Source of the DNA: Roseiarcus sp049513815
GTDB taxonomy: Bacteria; Pseudomonadota; Alphaproteobacteria; Rhizobiales; Beijerinckiaceae
Length of the DNA: 64,000 nt
Reading direction: 5' to 3'
Assembly (NCBI GenBank): GCA_049513815.1
Contig: JBEKVR010000002.1
Coordinates: 24,797-88,796, forward strand
Within the stretch, counting starts at the first letter, position 1; each line of letters begins with the position of its first letter. The notes under the pieces were generated by a model that saw only the letters and a list, made by a program, of their open reading frames with translations, was not told the origin of the DNA and searched no databases. A program made the position numbers and the translations under genes. Positions 16,163 to 26,683 of the stretch are shown in pieces.

Positions 16163-18664
16163 TCAGATGAACAGCGTCGTTCCCGATTGTCTGGCCGCTT
16201 CAAGGAAGGTCGCGACGCCGCTGATCTCGACGGCGTCGATCAACTCCTCGCGGCGCAGACCCATCACGTCCATCGACATCTGGCAGGCGACGAGCGTGGC
16301 GCCCCCGGCAACCAGCGACGCGAGCAGGTCGGCGGGCTCGTCGACGCGCTTGTCGCTCATCACCTTGCGCATCAGCCGACCGCCCAATCCCAGGAAGTTC
16401 ATATTGGTGAGGCGATTGGCCCTGCCGACGCCCTTTGGCAGCATGAAGCCGAAAGCGGCGTCGATGAGGGACTTTTTCGGCGTCGGAGCGTCGGGCTTGC
16501 GCAACAGGTTGAGCCCCCAGAAGGTGAAGAACAACGTCACCTTCGAGCCCATGGCCAGCGCGCCGTTGGCGATGATCAGCGACGCCATCGCCTTGTCGAG
16601 ATCGCCGGAGAAGACGACCAGCGACACGCCGTCGCGGGCAGGCGCGGCGCTGCTTGCCGCCGCGGCGACGGGCGTCGGCGCCTTGCGCACGCGGGCGGTG
16701 ATGACGCCCTTCGCTGAGCCGACGCTCAGCAGCTCATGGCCCGTGCGCGCCGACCAGGCGCGGATGTCGCGACCGAAGGCGGGATCGGAGGCGACAATTT
16801 CGAGCGTTTCGCCGACCTCCATCGCCGCCATGGCCTTGAAGGCCTTCATGATCGGGCCTGGACACTGGAGCCCGATCGCGTCGAGCTTGTGGACATCGTC
16901 GGCGACCGCGACCCTGCAGCTTCCGCGTTCGGCCTCGATCTCGGCCAGCGGCCGCCGCTTGATACTCTCGTAATCGAAGAGATCGGGATTGGCCTGCTTC
17001 TCGGTCGCCCAAGCATAAGTCTTGAAGCCGCCGCTCAGGTTGCGGACGTCCTTGAACCCGGACTGCTTGAGAATGCGATAGGCGAGATAACCGCGCAGGC
17101 CGACCTGGCAGAAGATCACCACCGGGCGGTTGGGGTCGAGTTCGCCGAGTCGATCGCGCAAGTGGTCGAGTTCGAGGTTGCGCGCCCCTGGCAGCGTCTG
17201 GATCGAGAACTCCTCGGGCGTGCGCACGTCGACGAGCTGGATCGAAGCCGGCGCGGCTTTCAGAATGTCGCGCAGTTCGCGCCAATCGATGATCTCGTGG
17301 AAGCCCGAGAGCACGTTGCTGGCGACATAGCCGGCGACGTTGACGGGGTCCTTCGCCGAGCCGAAGGGCGGCGCATAGGCGAGCTCGAGGTCGGTCAAAT
17401 CCTGCACGCTCAGGCCGGCCTTGATCGCCGTGGCGATGACGTCGATGCGCTTGTCCGCGCCGTCCGCGCCGATCGCCTGCGCGCCGAGAACGCGGCCGTC
17501 GAGGCCGAAGACCAGCTTCAGGCTGAGCTGCCGGCTGCCGGGATAATAGGACGCATGCGAGCCGGCATGGATGACGATCGCGCGGTGCGGAATGCCGAGC
17601 GCCTTGGCCTGCGTCTCGTTGAGGCCGGTGCAAGCGGCAGCGAGGTCGAACGCCTTGAGGATGGCGGCGCCCATCGTGCCGCCATAGCGCTTGCGGGCGG
17701 CGGGATCGCTCGCCAGCATGTTGTCGGCGACGATGCGCGCCTGGCGATTCGCCGGTCCCGCGAGCGGGATCAGCGCCGACTTGCCCGAGACGAAATGGGT
17801 GACCTCGATCGCGTCGCCGACGGCGAAGATGTCGGGATCGGACGTCGCGAGGAATTCGTCGACCTTGATTCCGCCCGTCGCGCCGAGCGCGAGCCCCGCT
17901 TCGCGAGCGAGCTTGACCTCAGGCCGCACCCCGATCGACATCACGACGATGTCGGCCTGGATGCGTTTGCCGCTCGCCAGGAAGACGACGACATGGTCGG
18001 GCCGATCCTCGAAATGCTCGATCTTGTCGTCGAGATAGAGCTCGATCGCCTTGTCGCGCATGTGCGCGTGGACGATCGCGGCCATCTCCTCGTCGATCGG
18101 CGCGAGGATCTGCGCCGCGCCTTCGACCACGGTGGTGAAGACGCCGCGCTCGTGGAAGTTCTCGGCGACCTCGAGGCCGATGTAACCGCCGCCAATCACT
18201 ACCGCCCGGCGCGGTCGGTTCTCGGCGAGCGCGGCCATGATGCGGTCGAGATCGGGAATGTTGTGTAGGGTGAAGACGCGCTTCGAGTCGGCGCCGGAAA
18301 TCCGCCGCGGCCGCACCACTTCGGCGCCAGGGGAAAGGAGCAGACGATCGTAGGGCTCGTCCGTCTCGGCGCCGGTTTCGACGTTGCGCAAGCGCACGGT
18401 CTTGGCGACGCGGTCGACCGACAGCGCCTCGGTGTGCGAGCGCACGTCGACGCGGTAGCGCGCCTCAAACAGCGATTCTGAGGTGACGAGGAGTTGTTCG
18501 CGTTCGGCAATGGCGCCGGAGATGTGATAGGGCAGACCGCAATTGGCGAAGCTGATATAAGGACCGCGCTCGACGAGCACGATTTCCGCGGTTTCGCTGA
18601 CTCGGCGCAGGCGTGCGGCCGCAGTGGCGCCGCCGGCGACGCCTCCGACAATGACAATTTTCAT
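16163..18664 (-). CDS. CoA-disulfide reductase-like FAD oxidoreductase fused to rhodanese, TusA and DsrE2 domains
   Basis: An 833-residue four-domain protein. Residues ~1-450 are a pyridine-nucleotide-disulfide oxidoreductase of the CoA-disulfide reductase type (FAD motif VIVGGVAGGATAAARLRR, single active Cys in ANCGLPYH, second dinucleotide motif VIGGGYIGLEVAENF). Residues ~460-560 are a rhodanese domain (LVDVRTPEEF, FCQVGLRGYLA). Residues ~585-660 are a TusA-like sulfur-carrier domain (DAIGLQCPGPIMKAFKAM). Residues ~675-833 are a DsrE2-like domain (VACQMSMDVMG, conserved Cys). All four candidate persulfide-carrying Cys are present. The protein probably reduces a persulfide such as CoA- or glutathione-persulfide and relays sulfur among its domains. 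An AT-rich promoter region lies upstream. Confidence 0.9.
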   Translation of the reverse strand: MKIVIVGGVAGGATAAARLRRVSETAEIVLVERGPYISFANCGLPYHISGAIAEREQLLVTSESLFEARYRVDVRSHTEALSVDRVAKTVRLRNVETGAETDEPYDRLLLSPGAEVVRPRRISGADSKRVFTLHNIPDLDRIMAALAENRPRRAVVIGGGYIGLEVAENFHERGVFTTVVEGAAQILAPIDEEMAAIVHAHMRDKAIELYLDDKIEHFEDRPDHVVVFLASGKRIQADIVVMSIGVRPEVKLAREAGLALGATGGIKVDEFLATSDPDIFAVGDAIEVTHFVSGKSALIPLAGPANRQARIVADNMLASDPAARKRYGGTMGAAILKAFDLAAACTGLNETQAKALGIPHRAIVIHAGSHASYYPGSRQLSLKLVFGLDGRVLGAQAIGADGADKRIDVIATAIKAGLSVQDLTDLELAYAPPFGSAKDPVNVAGYVASNVLSGFHEIIDWRELRDILKAAPASIQLVDVRTPEEFSIQTLPGARNLELDHLRDRLGELDPNRPVVIFCQVGLRGYLAYRILKQSGFKDVRNLSGGFKTYAWATEKQANPDLFDYESIKRRPLAEIEAERGSCRVAVADDVHKLDAIGLQCPGPIMKAFKAMAAMEVGETLEIVASDPAFGRDIRAWSARTGHELLSVGSAKGVITARVRKAPTPVAAAASSAAPARDGVSLVVFSGDLDKAMASLIIANGALAMGSKVTLFFTFWGLNLLRKPDAPTPKKSLIDAAFGFMLPKGVGRANRLTNMNFLGLGGRLMRKVMSDKRVDEPADLLASLVAGGATLVACQMSMDVMGLRREELIDAVEISGVATFLEAARQSGTTLFI

Positions 18665-18692
18665 GGCGCTCTCTTATTCCGTGCTTCGCTCT

Positions 18693-18724
18693 GCATATTC
18701 GTTTCATCTTATATAAGCATATTC
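18693..18724. promoter_or_regulatory. Direct repeat in the AT-rich divergent promoter region
   Basis: GCATATTC occurs at 18693-18700 and again at 18717-18724, 24 bp apart, within an AT-rich stretch that stands out against GC-rich surroundings. The region lies between the minus-strand sulfur-transfer fusion gene (start 18664) and the plus-strand double-barrel outer-membrane gene (start 18848). It could be an operator or the promoter itself; the binding protein is unknown. Confidence 0.3.
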
Positions 18725-18847
18725 TAATTTACGTGCGATGAGATGAAAGGTCGCACGCCGGAAGCCGCCAGCTCGCTTGCCTCAATCGCCGACGACTTGT
18801 CGCTTGGAGTTTTTCCGCTTAGAAATATCGACGAGGGGAAATCGCCG

Positions 18848-20149
18848 ATGAATCGCGCGAACGGTTTTGATCGGTTCGCTGGATCCGCGATCCTCGTCGC
18901 CAGTTGCGCATTGGCCGCGCCGGCTTTCGCCGCTGACCCCGGCGCTGCAAGCGCCTATTCGCAATGGGCTGGATTCTACGCCGGCGTGGTCTATGGCGCG
19001 GGCGTCAGCACCGCAAACTCGAGCCAGACGGCCTCACGCAGCGTCACCGGGTGGGGACAAACGTCAGGCGCGCTGGTCGGCTACGACTTCCAGACCGGCC
19101 GTTACGTCTACGGAGCGGAGGGAGAACTCAGTTTCCACCTCCTGCGCCCGGACGATACGGGCGTTCAGCCAAATCTTCCGGTACCGCCCCTTGCGGCGCA
19201 CGTCGTCGACACGCCGGTGACCGAGCGGCTGCGCCTCCGGCTCGGCTACGACTCTGGGGCGTTTCTCCCCTACGTCGCTGTCGGCGTCGCCTCGGCGCGA
19301 ATCTATGAAGCCGGCGACGCGTGGCCAGCCGTGCAATACGGACAAACGCGCCAGGCGACGGGTCTGTCGCTCGGCGCCGGTCTCGAGTGGCGCTTCGCTG
19401 CGCCAATCCTCGGGCCGCTGGTCGTCCGCGGCGAATACGTCCTCGACGCTTATCCGGGCCAGTCCTACGCCGTATTTCCCAAGCCGGCGCAACCGATCCG
19501 CACCAGCGCCGTCGAACAATTCTTCCGGGTCGGCGTGATCGACTACATCGATCCGGCTTGGCGGCCGACCGCCGACTCCGGCACGTTCGACTGGTCGGGC
19601 GCTTATGGCGGCTTCCTGGCCGGCGCGATGTGGGCTGAGCCGCACACGTCGCTTGGCGGCGCGACCACCAACAATTCGGCTGCGGGCCCGGTTGCAGGCG
19701 TGTTCACCGGGCGCAACTTCTTGTTCGGGCCTTGGATGCTCGGCTGGGAGGGCGCCGTCGAGGTGACCAACGTCACCGGAACGGGTCCGCAGCCGACCGG
19801 CGCGCCGATGGACGCCGTCAGCTATCGCAACTATTTCGAGGCCGACGCGCGGCTGCGCGCCGGATACGCGGTCGGACGGTTCCTGCCTTACGTCACGGCG
19901 GGGCTCGACTGGGGTCGCAGCGAGCAGACCGATCTCGTCAGCGGTTCGTACCGCGGGCGGATCTGGAGCGACAACGCGACCGCCGGCGCCGGCGTCGAAT
20001 ACGCCTTCGACGATCGCTGGACGGCGCGGCTCGAATATCTCTACGATTGGTCGTACGACAGCAATTCGACCGAGCTCGACCATCTGGCGCTCGAACAGAC
20101 ACGGCCGGCGCAGACGCTGCGCGCCGGGCTCGCCTACTACTTCCACTGA
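18848..20149 (+). CDS. Outer-membrane protein with two tandem Omp25/OmpA-like beta-barrel domains
   Basis: A 433-residue exported protein with a signal peptide ending ALAAPAFAA. The first barrel runs from SQWAGFYAGVVYGAG to about EQFFRVGVIDY, and the second from FDWSGAYGGFLAGAMW to the C-terminal LRAGLAYYFH, which ends in the aromatic outer-membrane signature. Each half has the GxY/FxGxxxG start, alternating strands and an internal LRLGYDSGAFLPYVAVG / LRAGYAVGRFLPYVTAG pair, showing an internal duplication of a complete ~200-residue porin-family unit. The ATG at 18848 is preceded by GAGGGG. Rhizobial relatives usually carry a single barrel. Confidence 0.85.
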   Translation: MNRANGFDRFAGSAILVASCALAAPAFAADPGAASAYSQWAGFYAGVVYGAGVSTANSSQTASRSVTGWGQTSGALVGYDFQTGRYVYGAEGELSFHLLRPDDTGVQPNLPVPPLAAHVVDTPVTERLRLRLGYDSGAFLPYVAVGVASARIYEAGDAWPAVQYGQTRQATGLSLGAGLEWRFAAPILGPLVVRGEYVLDAYPGQSYAVFPKPAQPIRTSAVEQFFRVGVIDYIDPAWRPTADSGTFDWSGAYGGFLAGAMWAEPHTSLGGATTNNSAAGPVAGVFTGRNFLFGPWMLGWEGAVEVTNVTGTGPQPTGAPMDAVSYRNYFEADARLRAGYAVGRFLPYVTAGLDWGRSEQTDLVSGSYRGRIWSDNATAGAGVEYAFDDRWTARLEYLYDWSYDSNSTELDHLALEQTRPAQTLRAGLAYYFH

Positions 20150-20473
20150 CGCGCTAGAGGCCGAAGCCGAAGTTCGCGCCAATCGCTTCGACGGCGGGAT
20201 TCTCGCGGCCAATGCCGGCGTCGGAGCAACGCTCAAGATCCAGAACGGCGGCGAGTGCCGACAATCTCACCTTCAACGAGGCTTCCATCTGGAGACTCTC
20301 GGTTCGGCTGGCCGGCGCCCCTGGACAAGGACAAGACGCGCCGCTCCCAGATCGAGGCTCGCGCCGTTACAACGCTCGTCATGCTGCAGACGCTGACAAC
20401 GAAAAACCGAGCCGAAGCATCGACAGCACGTACAATTGCGCTACATTGCGTTGGCTCGGGGGAGAATCGATCG
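20150..20473. other. Intergenic region without a recognised gene
   Basis: A 324-bp gap between two outer-membrane protein genes. Open frames running through it extend the downstream gene upstream but lack protein-like composition. No hairpin or promoter could be assigned with confidence. Confidence 0.5.
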
Positions 20474-21067
20474 GTGTCGAAATTTGCATTGCCTTTGGCG
20501 CTGGCGCTGAGCGCGTCGACCGTGGCTCAGGCGGCTGATCTCGCGCCGCCCAATAACCCTTTCACGCCGGCGGCCTCCGCCCCACTTTACGATCCGACGA
20601 AATTTGAAATCCGCGGCGGGTTTTTTGCCTCGCCCTTTGGGGTCGAACAAGGCTCTACCGATGTCAGCGCCGCACTCGTATTCCCGAAGGTCGTCAGCCT
20701 TCCGGGATGGCAGGACGTGCTCATTCCAAGGCTCCGGATCGGCGGTGTGGTCAATCTAGACGGCAGGACGAGCTACGCCTACGCGGACGGTCTGTGGACC
20801 CTAAATGTCGACAGAGTCTTCGCCGAAGCGTTTTTCGGCGGCCTCGTGCACGACGGACCGCTCCAAAATCATATCGACGAGAACGCCACCGCTCTGGGGT
20901 GCCGCGAACTCTATCACCTCGGGGCTGACTTAGGTTATCGGTTCGACCAACATTGGAGCGTCATCGCCACGTACGAGCATGGCTCCGATGGCGAACCAAT
21001 ACTGTCGAATTGTCCCCAAAACAGAGGCCTTAACGTGGCGGGCGTCGCTCTCGGCTATTCGTTTTAG
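20474..21067 (+). CDS. PagL-like acyloxyacyl hydrolase (lipid A 3-O-deacylase family)
   Basis: A 197-residue outer-membrane protein with a GTG start and signal peptide (VSKFALPLALALSASTVAQA, cleavage before ADL). The C-terminal half has the PagL layout: FAEAFFGGLVHDG, LGADLGYRFDQHWSVIATYEH, then GSDG and the C-terminal strand NVAGVALGYSF ending in Phe. The catalytic His-Ser pair of PagL (HxSNA-like) corresponds to EHGSDG, with Asp-Gly replacing the usual Asn-Ala. It may trim ester-linked acyl chains from lipid A; activity is uncertain because of that variation. Confidence 0.65.
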   Translation: MSKFALPLALALSASTVAQAADLAPPNNPFTPAASAPLYDPTKFEIRGGFFASPFGVEQGSTDVSAALVFPKVVSLPGWQDVLIPRLRIGGVVNLDGRTSYAYADGLWTLNVDRVFAEAFFGGLVHDGPLQNHIDENATALGCRELYHLGADLGYRFDQHWSVIATYEHGSDGEPILSNCPQNRGLNVAGVALGYSF

Positions 21068-21231
21068 GCCGCCGCCGCTCCTCCCGCCAGCGCGCGATTA
21101 CAGTGGTGGGCCGAGATTGGGATCACGGGGACGCTGTTGCGCGTTGTGCGATGTCTGAAGGTTTGGCCAGCGATCTCGCATCTTGCGATTGAGGACCCTT
21201 CCCTCCGGTCCATGCCGAGCTTGCAGCGCGC

Positions 21232-22125
21232 TCAAAGGTCGCCATAGGGCGGTCGCCGCGGCGCCCGGTGGGCGGCGACAAACGCCTCCATCCCGGCGAC
21301 GATGGCGGCTTTCGTCGCGTCGCGACGATCGCCGGACGGCGCGCTCGCTTCGAGCGGGCCGAAGACGAAGCCGAACGGACCGCCGCGCTTGCCCCCTCGC
21401 TCAGACCAATAGGCGTCATAGCGCGAGAATTTCGTTTTGTTCTGCAGCCGCCGCAGCACGTGATTGGCGTCACAGACACCGTGCAAGGCCTTGAAGCCGA
21501 GCGCTCGCCCCATCGCACGAGCGGCTAGCAGCGCTGCGTCCTTCGGGCGAAGGCCGTAGAGATCGCGCGTCGCGTCGATGACGTCGCGCTTGAAAATACT
21601 GGCCGGACCCTGAAGACCGCCGACGACGATCGCCGGCTCGCCGTCGACGCGCGCGAAACACAGCGACAGACGGCTCAATTCGCGGCCGGTCGACCGCTTG
21701 GCGACGACAATCGCTAACTCGCCCTCGCGCTGCATGTAGACGACATTGGCGGCGATGACGAAGAGCGCGTATTCGCCGCCTCGCCGGCCGCTGAGCTCGA
21801 CGACGGGCAGCGGCGCCTCGGCGAACAAGCGGGCGAGGAAGTCGCGCGAGAACAGCGCGCGGAGCCAGCGATAGTGTTCGAACAACAGCGCCAAACGCTG
21901 GCGTGGCCAATAGTCGCGATGCACATAGCGGCGCACCGGTTTGGCGAGCACGCGGACCGGCGGCGGCGCGGCGGCGACGGCGCGATAGAGAGCGCGAATG
22001 TAACGACGCCAGCGCGCCGACGACACCGGCGCCAGCAGCGAACGCAGCAGATAGTTTCGGAACGCTTTCCGGGCCTTCGGCGGCGCGCCGGGCGTCGGAC
22101 CTGCAATTGGTTGCAATTTGATCAT
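21232..22125 (-). CDS. DUF535 (VirK/YbjX family) protein
   Basis: About 297 residues. Family signatures are ELSRLSLCFARVDGEPAIVV followed by GGLQGPAS, DLYGLRPKDAALLAARAMGR, FKALHGVCDANHVLR and KTKFSRYDAYWSERGG. VirK/YbjX proteins are associated with outer-membrane or LPS modification and resistance to antimicrobial peptides, but their biochemistry is unsettled. The start is uncertain: the frame stays open to 22251 and I chose the ATG at 22125. The position beside glycan genes fits an envelope role. Confidence 0.75.
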   Translation of the reverse strand: MIKLQPIAGPTPGAPPKARKAFRNYLLRSLLAPVSSARWRRYIRALYRAVAAAPPPVRVLAKPVRRYVHRDYWPRQRLALLFEHYRWLRALFSRDFLARLFAEAPLPVVELSGRRGGEYALFVIAANVVYMQREGELAIVVAKRSTGRELSRLSLCFARVDGEPAIVVGGLQGPASIFKRDVIDATRDLYGLRPKDAALLAARAMGRALGFKALHGVCDANHVLRRLQNKTKFSRYDAYWSERGGKRGGPFGFVFGPLEASAPSGDRRDATKAAIVAGMEAFVAAHRAPRRPPYGDL

Positions 22126-22280
22126 CAGTCGGAAGTCGCGGAATGCGCGGCGCGCGCGCCGTAACGCATCGTCACGATTGACAATCCGCGGCCCTGCACA
22201 CAACGTCAAGCTGACGCTGCGTCGCCATTGCGACGACGGCGTCCTCCGCACCGGATGCGGGCCACGCGAGGCAGTTCCAC

Positions 22281-23429
22281 TTGGGCGTGCGTGACGACAC
22301 CGCCGCTTGGCGAATTTTGCAGGTGCTGCCGCGCGGCATGCGCTACGCGCGGACGGCCGCGACGTCGATCGACCTCTACGTCAGCGAGATGGCGACGCAC
22401 AGCCGCTTTCGCGTCGAGGTGATGGCCGAGTCGAGCGATCGGCCGCTGCCGGCCACCGCCATCCACGCGCTGCCGCGATTCGCCTTCGCCGAGACGCAAC
22501 GGCGATCGCGCCTCGTCGCCGCGCTGGTGGATTCGCTTCGCCCGGCGGCGGTGGTGGTGCAGCAGCACCTGCCCTCGGCCGCGGCGCTGCGGGCGCGCGT
22601 CGGCGCGCCAATTATTCTGCAGAAGCACAATTTCCTGCGCGTCTCGCGCGGCGCCGTTTGGCTGCGCGACGCTTCGCATTGGCGGCGCACCCGCCAGTTG
22701 AACGCTCTCGCCGGGCTCACCTTCGTTAGCCAGACCGTGCTCGCCGAATTCGAACGCGACTGGCCTGAGGTGACGATCCCGCGGCGCGTCGTCGCCAACG
22801 GCTTCGACGCTTCGGACTGGCGGCCCCAACAGACGCGCGAGCGGACTGTGCTCACCGTCGGCCGCGTGACGCCGGAGAAGGGTCTGCTCGAGGCGGCGCG
22901 CGCGCTCGCCGCAATCCTGCCGCGCCACTCCGACTGGACGGCGACCTTCGTCGTTTCCGAGCCCGACCGCTTCCCCGACTATTTTGCTGCGATTGGCGCG
23001 GCGTTGGCGCCGCTCGGGCCGCAGGCGCGCCTGCTCGTCGGCCGACCGTTCGACGAGGTCAAGGCGCTCAACGAACGGGCGGCGATCGCGCTGGCGCCGT
23101 CCGTCTGGCGCGAACCGTTCGGCCGCACTTGCCTCGAGGCGCACGCGGGCGGCGCCGCGGTCGTCTCCTCCGGCAGCGGCGGCTTGCGCGAGATCAGCGG
23201 CGATGCGGCGCTCTATCTCTCGGCGGTCGAGCCGGCGCGAATCGCCGAGGCGGTGGAAGCGTTGATCGTCGACCAATCGTCGCGCGAGCGGCTGGCGGCC
23301 GAGGGGCGCGCGCGGGTCGAGCGGCTGTACGACATCCGCCGCGTCGCCGCCGAGCTCGACGACTTCTGCGCCAAAACGATCGAACGCGCGCGCCGTCGGC
23401 TCGCCCCCGCGGGCTCGTTCGCCGCCTAA
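22281..23429 (+). CDS. GT4-type glycosyltransferase
   Basis: A 382-residue GT-B glycosyltransferase. The C-terminal Rossmann domain has VLTVGRVTPEKGLLEAARAL and the nucleotide-sugar/catalytic segment SVWREPFGRTCLEAHAGGAA, followed by SSGSGGLREISG. The N-terminal acceptor domain contains QKHNFLRVSRG. The start is TTG at 22281 (GAGG upstream) or GTG at 22287. Its stop is 5 bp from the end of the convergent ABC exporter gene. Likely builds a surface polysaccharide or lipid-linked oligosaccharide. Confidence 0.88.
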   Translation: MGVRDDTAAWRILQVLPRGMRYARTAATSIDLYVSEMATHSRFRVEVMAESSDRPLPATAIHALPRFAFAETQRRSRLVAALVDSLRPAAVVVQQHLPSAAALRARVGAPIILQKHNFLRVSRGAVWLRDASHWRRTRQLNALAGLTFVSQTVLAEFERDWPEVTIPRRVVANGFDASDWRPQQTRERTVLTVGRVTPEKGLLEAARALAAILPRHSDWTATFVVSEPDRFPDYFAAIGAALAPLGPQARLLVGRPFDEVKALNERAAIALAPSVWREPFGRTCLEAHAGGAAVVSSGSGGLREISGDAALYLSAVEPARIAEAVEALIVDQSSRERLAAEGRARVERLYDIRRVAAELDDFCAKTIERARRRLAPAGSFAA

Positions 23430-23434
23430 ACGAA

Positions 23435-25261
<1,827 letters not shown>

Positions 25262-25672
25262 TCGTCAGACCAGCGCGCGGAGGACTAATCCTTCGTCGCC
25301 GCGAGTCAACCCGCGCGCCGCCGGCGCGTGACGGCGACGGCGGCGCGCGCGTCGGCCTACGGCGGTCTCGCCTGGTTCGAGCGGCGCCTCTTGTCAACGC
25401 ATCGCGGTTTGCACGGGCGGCTCGCGGCGAGAGGGCCGGCGCGGCGAACCGGCGCCGTTTTCGCGCAAATCATTCCTTTCAAGCCCTTGCGCTGCGCTTT
25501 CTTTCCGCGTCGGCGCTGGGATGCTTTGATTTCGAGGTTCGCCGATCGCCGTGAACGACGGGCGCCGAACCCGTCGGCTGCAAGAGCGTCGACAATTTCG
25601 CCCATTTGATAAGGCGTCACCGTATTCCGAACGTTTTCGCCAATTCCACGCGGTCCCGCAGATCGTTGTCAG
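25262..25672. repeat. Intergenic region with degenerate dispersed repeat, copy A
   Basis: A 411-bp gap without a convincing gene. Between about 25310 and 25510 it contains a GC-rich element resembling one at 28395-28560: a GTGACGGC start, a CCGGCGCC-(A/G)TTTTC block, then an ATC-TTTCA-GGCCTTGCG-like tail. Open frames across it are Arg-rich and probably not translated. Confidence 0.35.
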
Positions 25673-26542
25673 TTAATACACCGCATTCGCCAATCGCGCT
25701 AGATAGTTTCCGTAGAGGCTCTTCTTAAGCAACTCAGCTAAGTCAGCGAGTTGCGATGCGGAAATCCAACCCGCCGCGAATGCGATTTCTTCTGGGCAAG
25801 CGATGTTCAGGCCCTCTCGTCTTACCAGAACACGAATGAACTCGGCGGCCTCCAAGAGCGAATCAGGCGTTCCAGTATCGAGCCAGGCAAAGCCCCGGCC
25901 CATTTGTTCGACGTGCAGCGCGCCGCGCTTCAGGTATTCGAGGTTCAAGTCGGTGATCTCCAGCTCGCCGCGCGCCGACGGTTTGATGGCGGCGGCGTAT
26001 TCCGGCGCCCATTCGTCGTAGAAATAGAGGCCCGTCACCGCCCAATTGGAGCGGGGATTCTTCGGCTTCTCCTCAATCGACGTCGCGCGCCCTTCGGCGT
26101 CGAAGGCGACGACCCCGTAGCGCTCGGGATCAGTCACCTGATACGCAAACGCCGTCGCTCCGTCGTTGCTTGCCGCATGGCGCAGCAAGGCCGTGAGCCC
26201 GTGGCCGTGGAAGAGGTTGTCGCCCAGCACGAGCGCCGACCGGCGCCCGGCGACGAAATCAGCGCCAATCACATAGGCCTGAGCGAGGCCTTCCGGCCTT
26301 GGTTGCTCGGCGTAGGAAATCGCAATGCCCCATTGCGAGCCGTCGCCGAGCAACTTCGCGAACAAGGGCAGGTCTAGCGGCGTCGAGATGATCAGAATTT
26401 CGCGCACGCCCGCCAGCATCAACGTCGACAATGGATAGTAAATCATCGGTTTGTCGTAGATCGGCAACAACTGCTTCGACACCGCGAGCGTCATCGGGTG
26501 AAGCCGCGTCCCGCTTCCGCCGGCGAGTATGATTCCCCTCAT
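25673..26542 (-). CDS. rmlA: Glucose-1-phosphate thymidylyltransferase
   Basis: A 289-residue nucleotidyltransferase making dTDP-glucose from glucose-1-phosphate and dTTP, the first step of dTDP-L-rhamnose synthesis. Motifs: GGSGTRLHPMTLAVSKQLLP (nucleotide loop and catalytic residues), KPMIYYPLSTLMLAG, YAEQPRPEGLAQA, LVLGDNLFHGHGL and IEEKPKNPRSNWAVTGLYFY. Full length for short-form RmlA. It is followed on the same strand by no rmlD gene. Confidence 0.96.
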   Translation of the reverse strand: MRGIILAGGSGTRLHPMTLAVSKQLLPIYDKPMIYYPLSTLMLAGVREILIISTPLDLPLFAKLLGDGSQWGIAISYAEQPRPEGLAQAYVIGADFVAGRRSALVLGDNLFHGHGLTALLRHAASNDGATAFAYQVTDPERYGVVAFDAEGRATSIEEKPKNPRSNWAVTGLYFYDEWAPEYAAAIKPSARGELEITDLNLEYLKRGALHVEQMGRGFAWLDTGTPDSLLEAAEFIRVLVRREGLNIACPEEIAFAAGWISASQLADLAELLKKSLYGNYLARLANAVY

Positions 26543-26683
26543 TTGGCGACCGCTCCCAATGACAATTCAGGCAATCGGGCGAGACAAACGCGGAGGCCCG
26601 CGTCGGCGCAATCGCGCGCGTTGAGGTCAATTTGCGCGCGAGCGACTTGGCCCGCCGTTCCGGTCTCAATCGACCCCATGACG

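Noticed and set aside
16736..18268. 510-codon plus-strand open frame
   Set aside because: Antisense to the sulfur-relay fusion gene with no protein-like motifs.
25357..25620. 87-codon minus-strand frame in the gap upstream of rmlA
   Set aside because: Arg/Lys-rich, lies over the degenerate intergenic repeat and resembles nothing; probably not translated.
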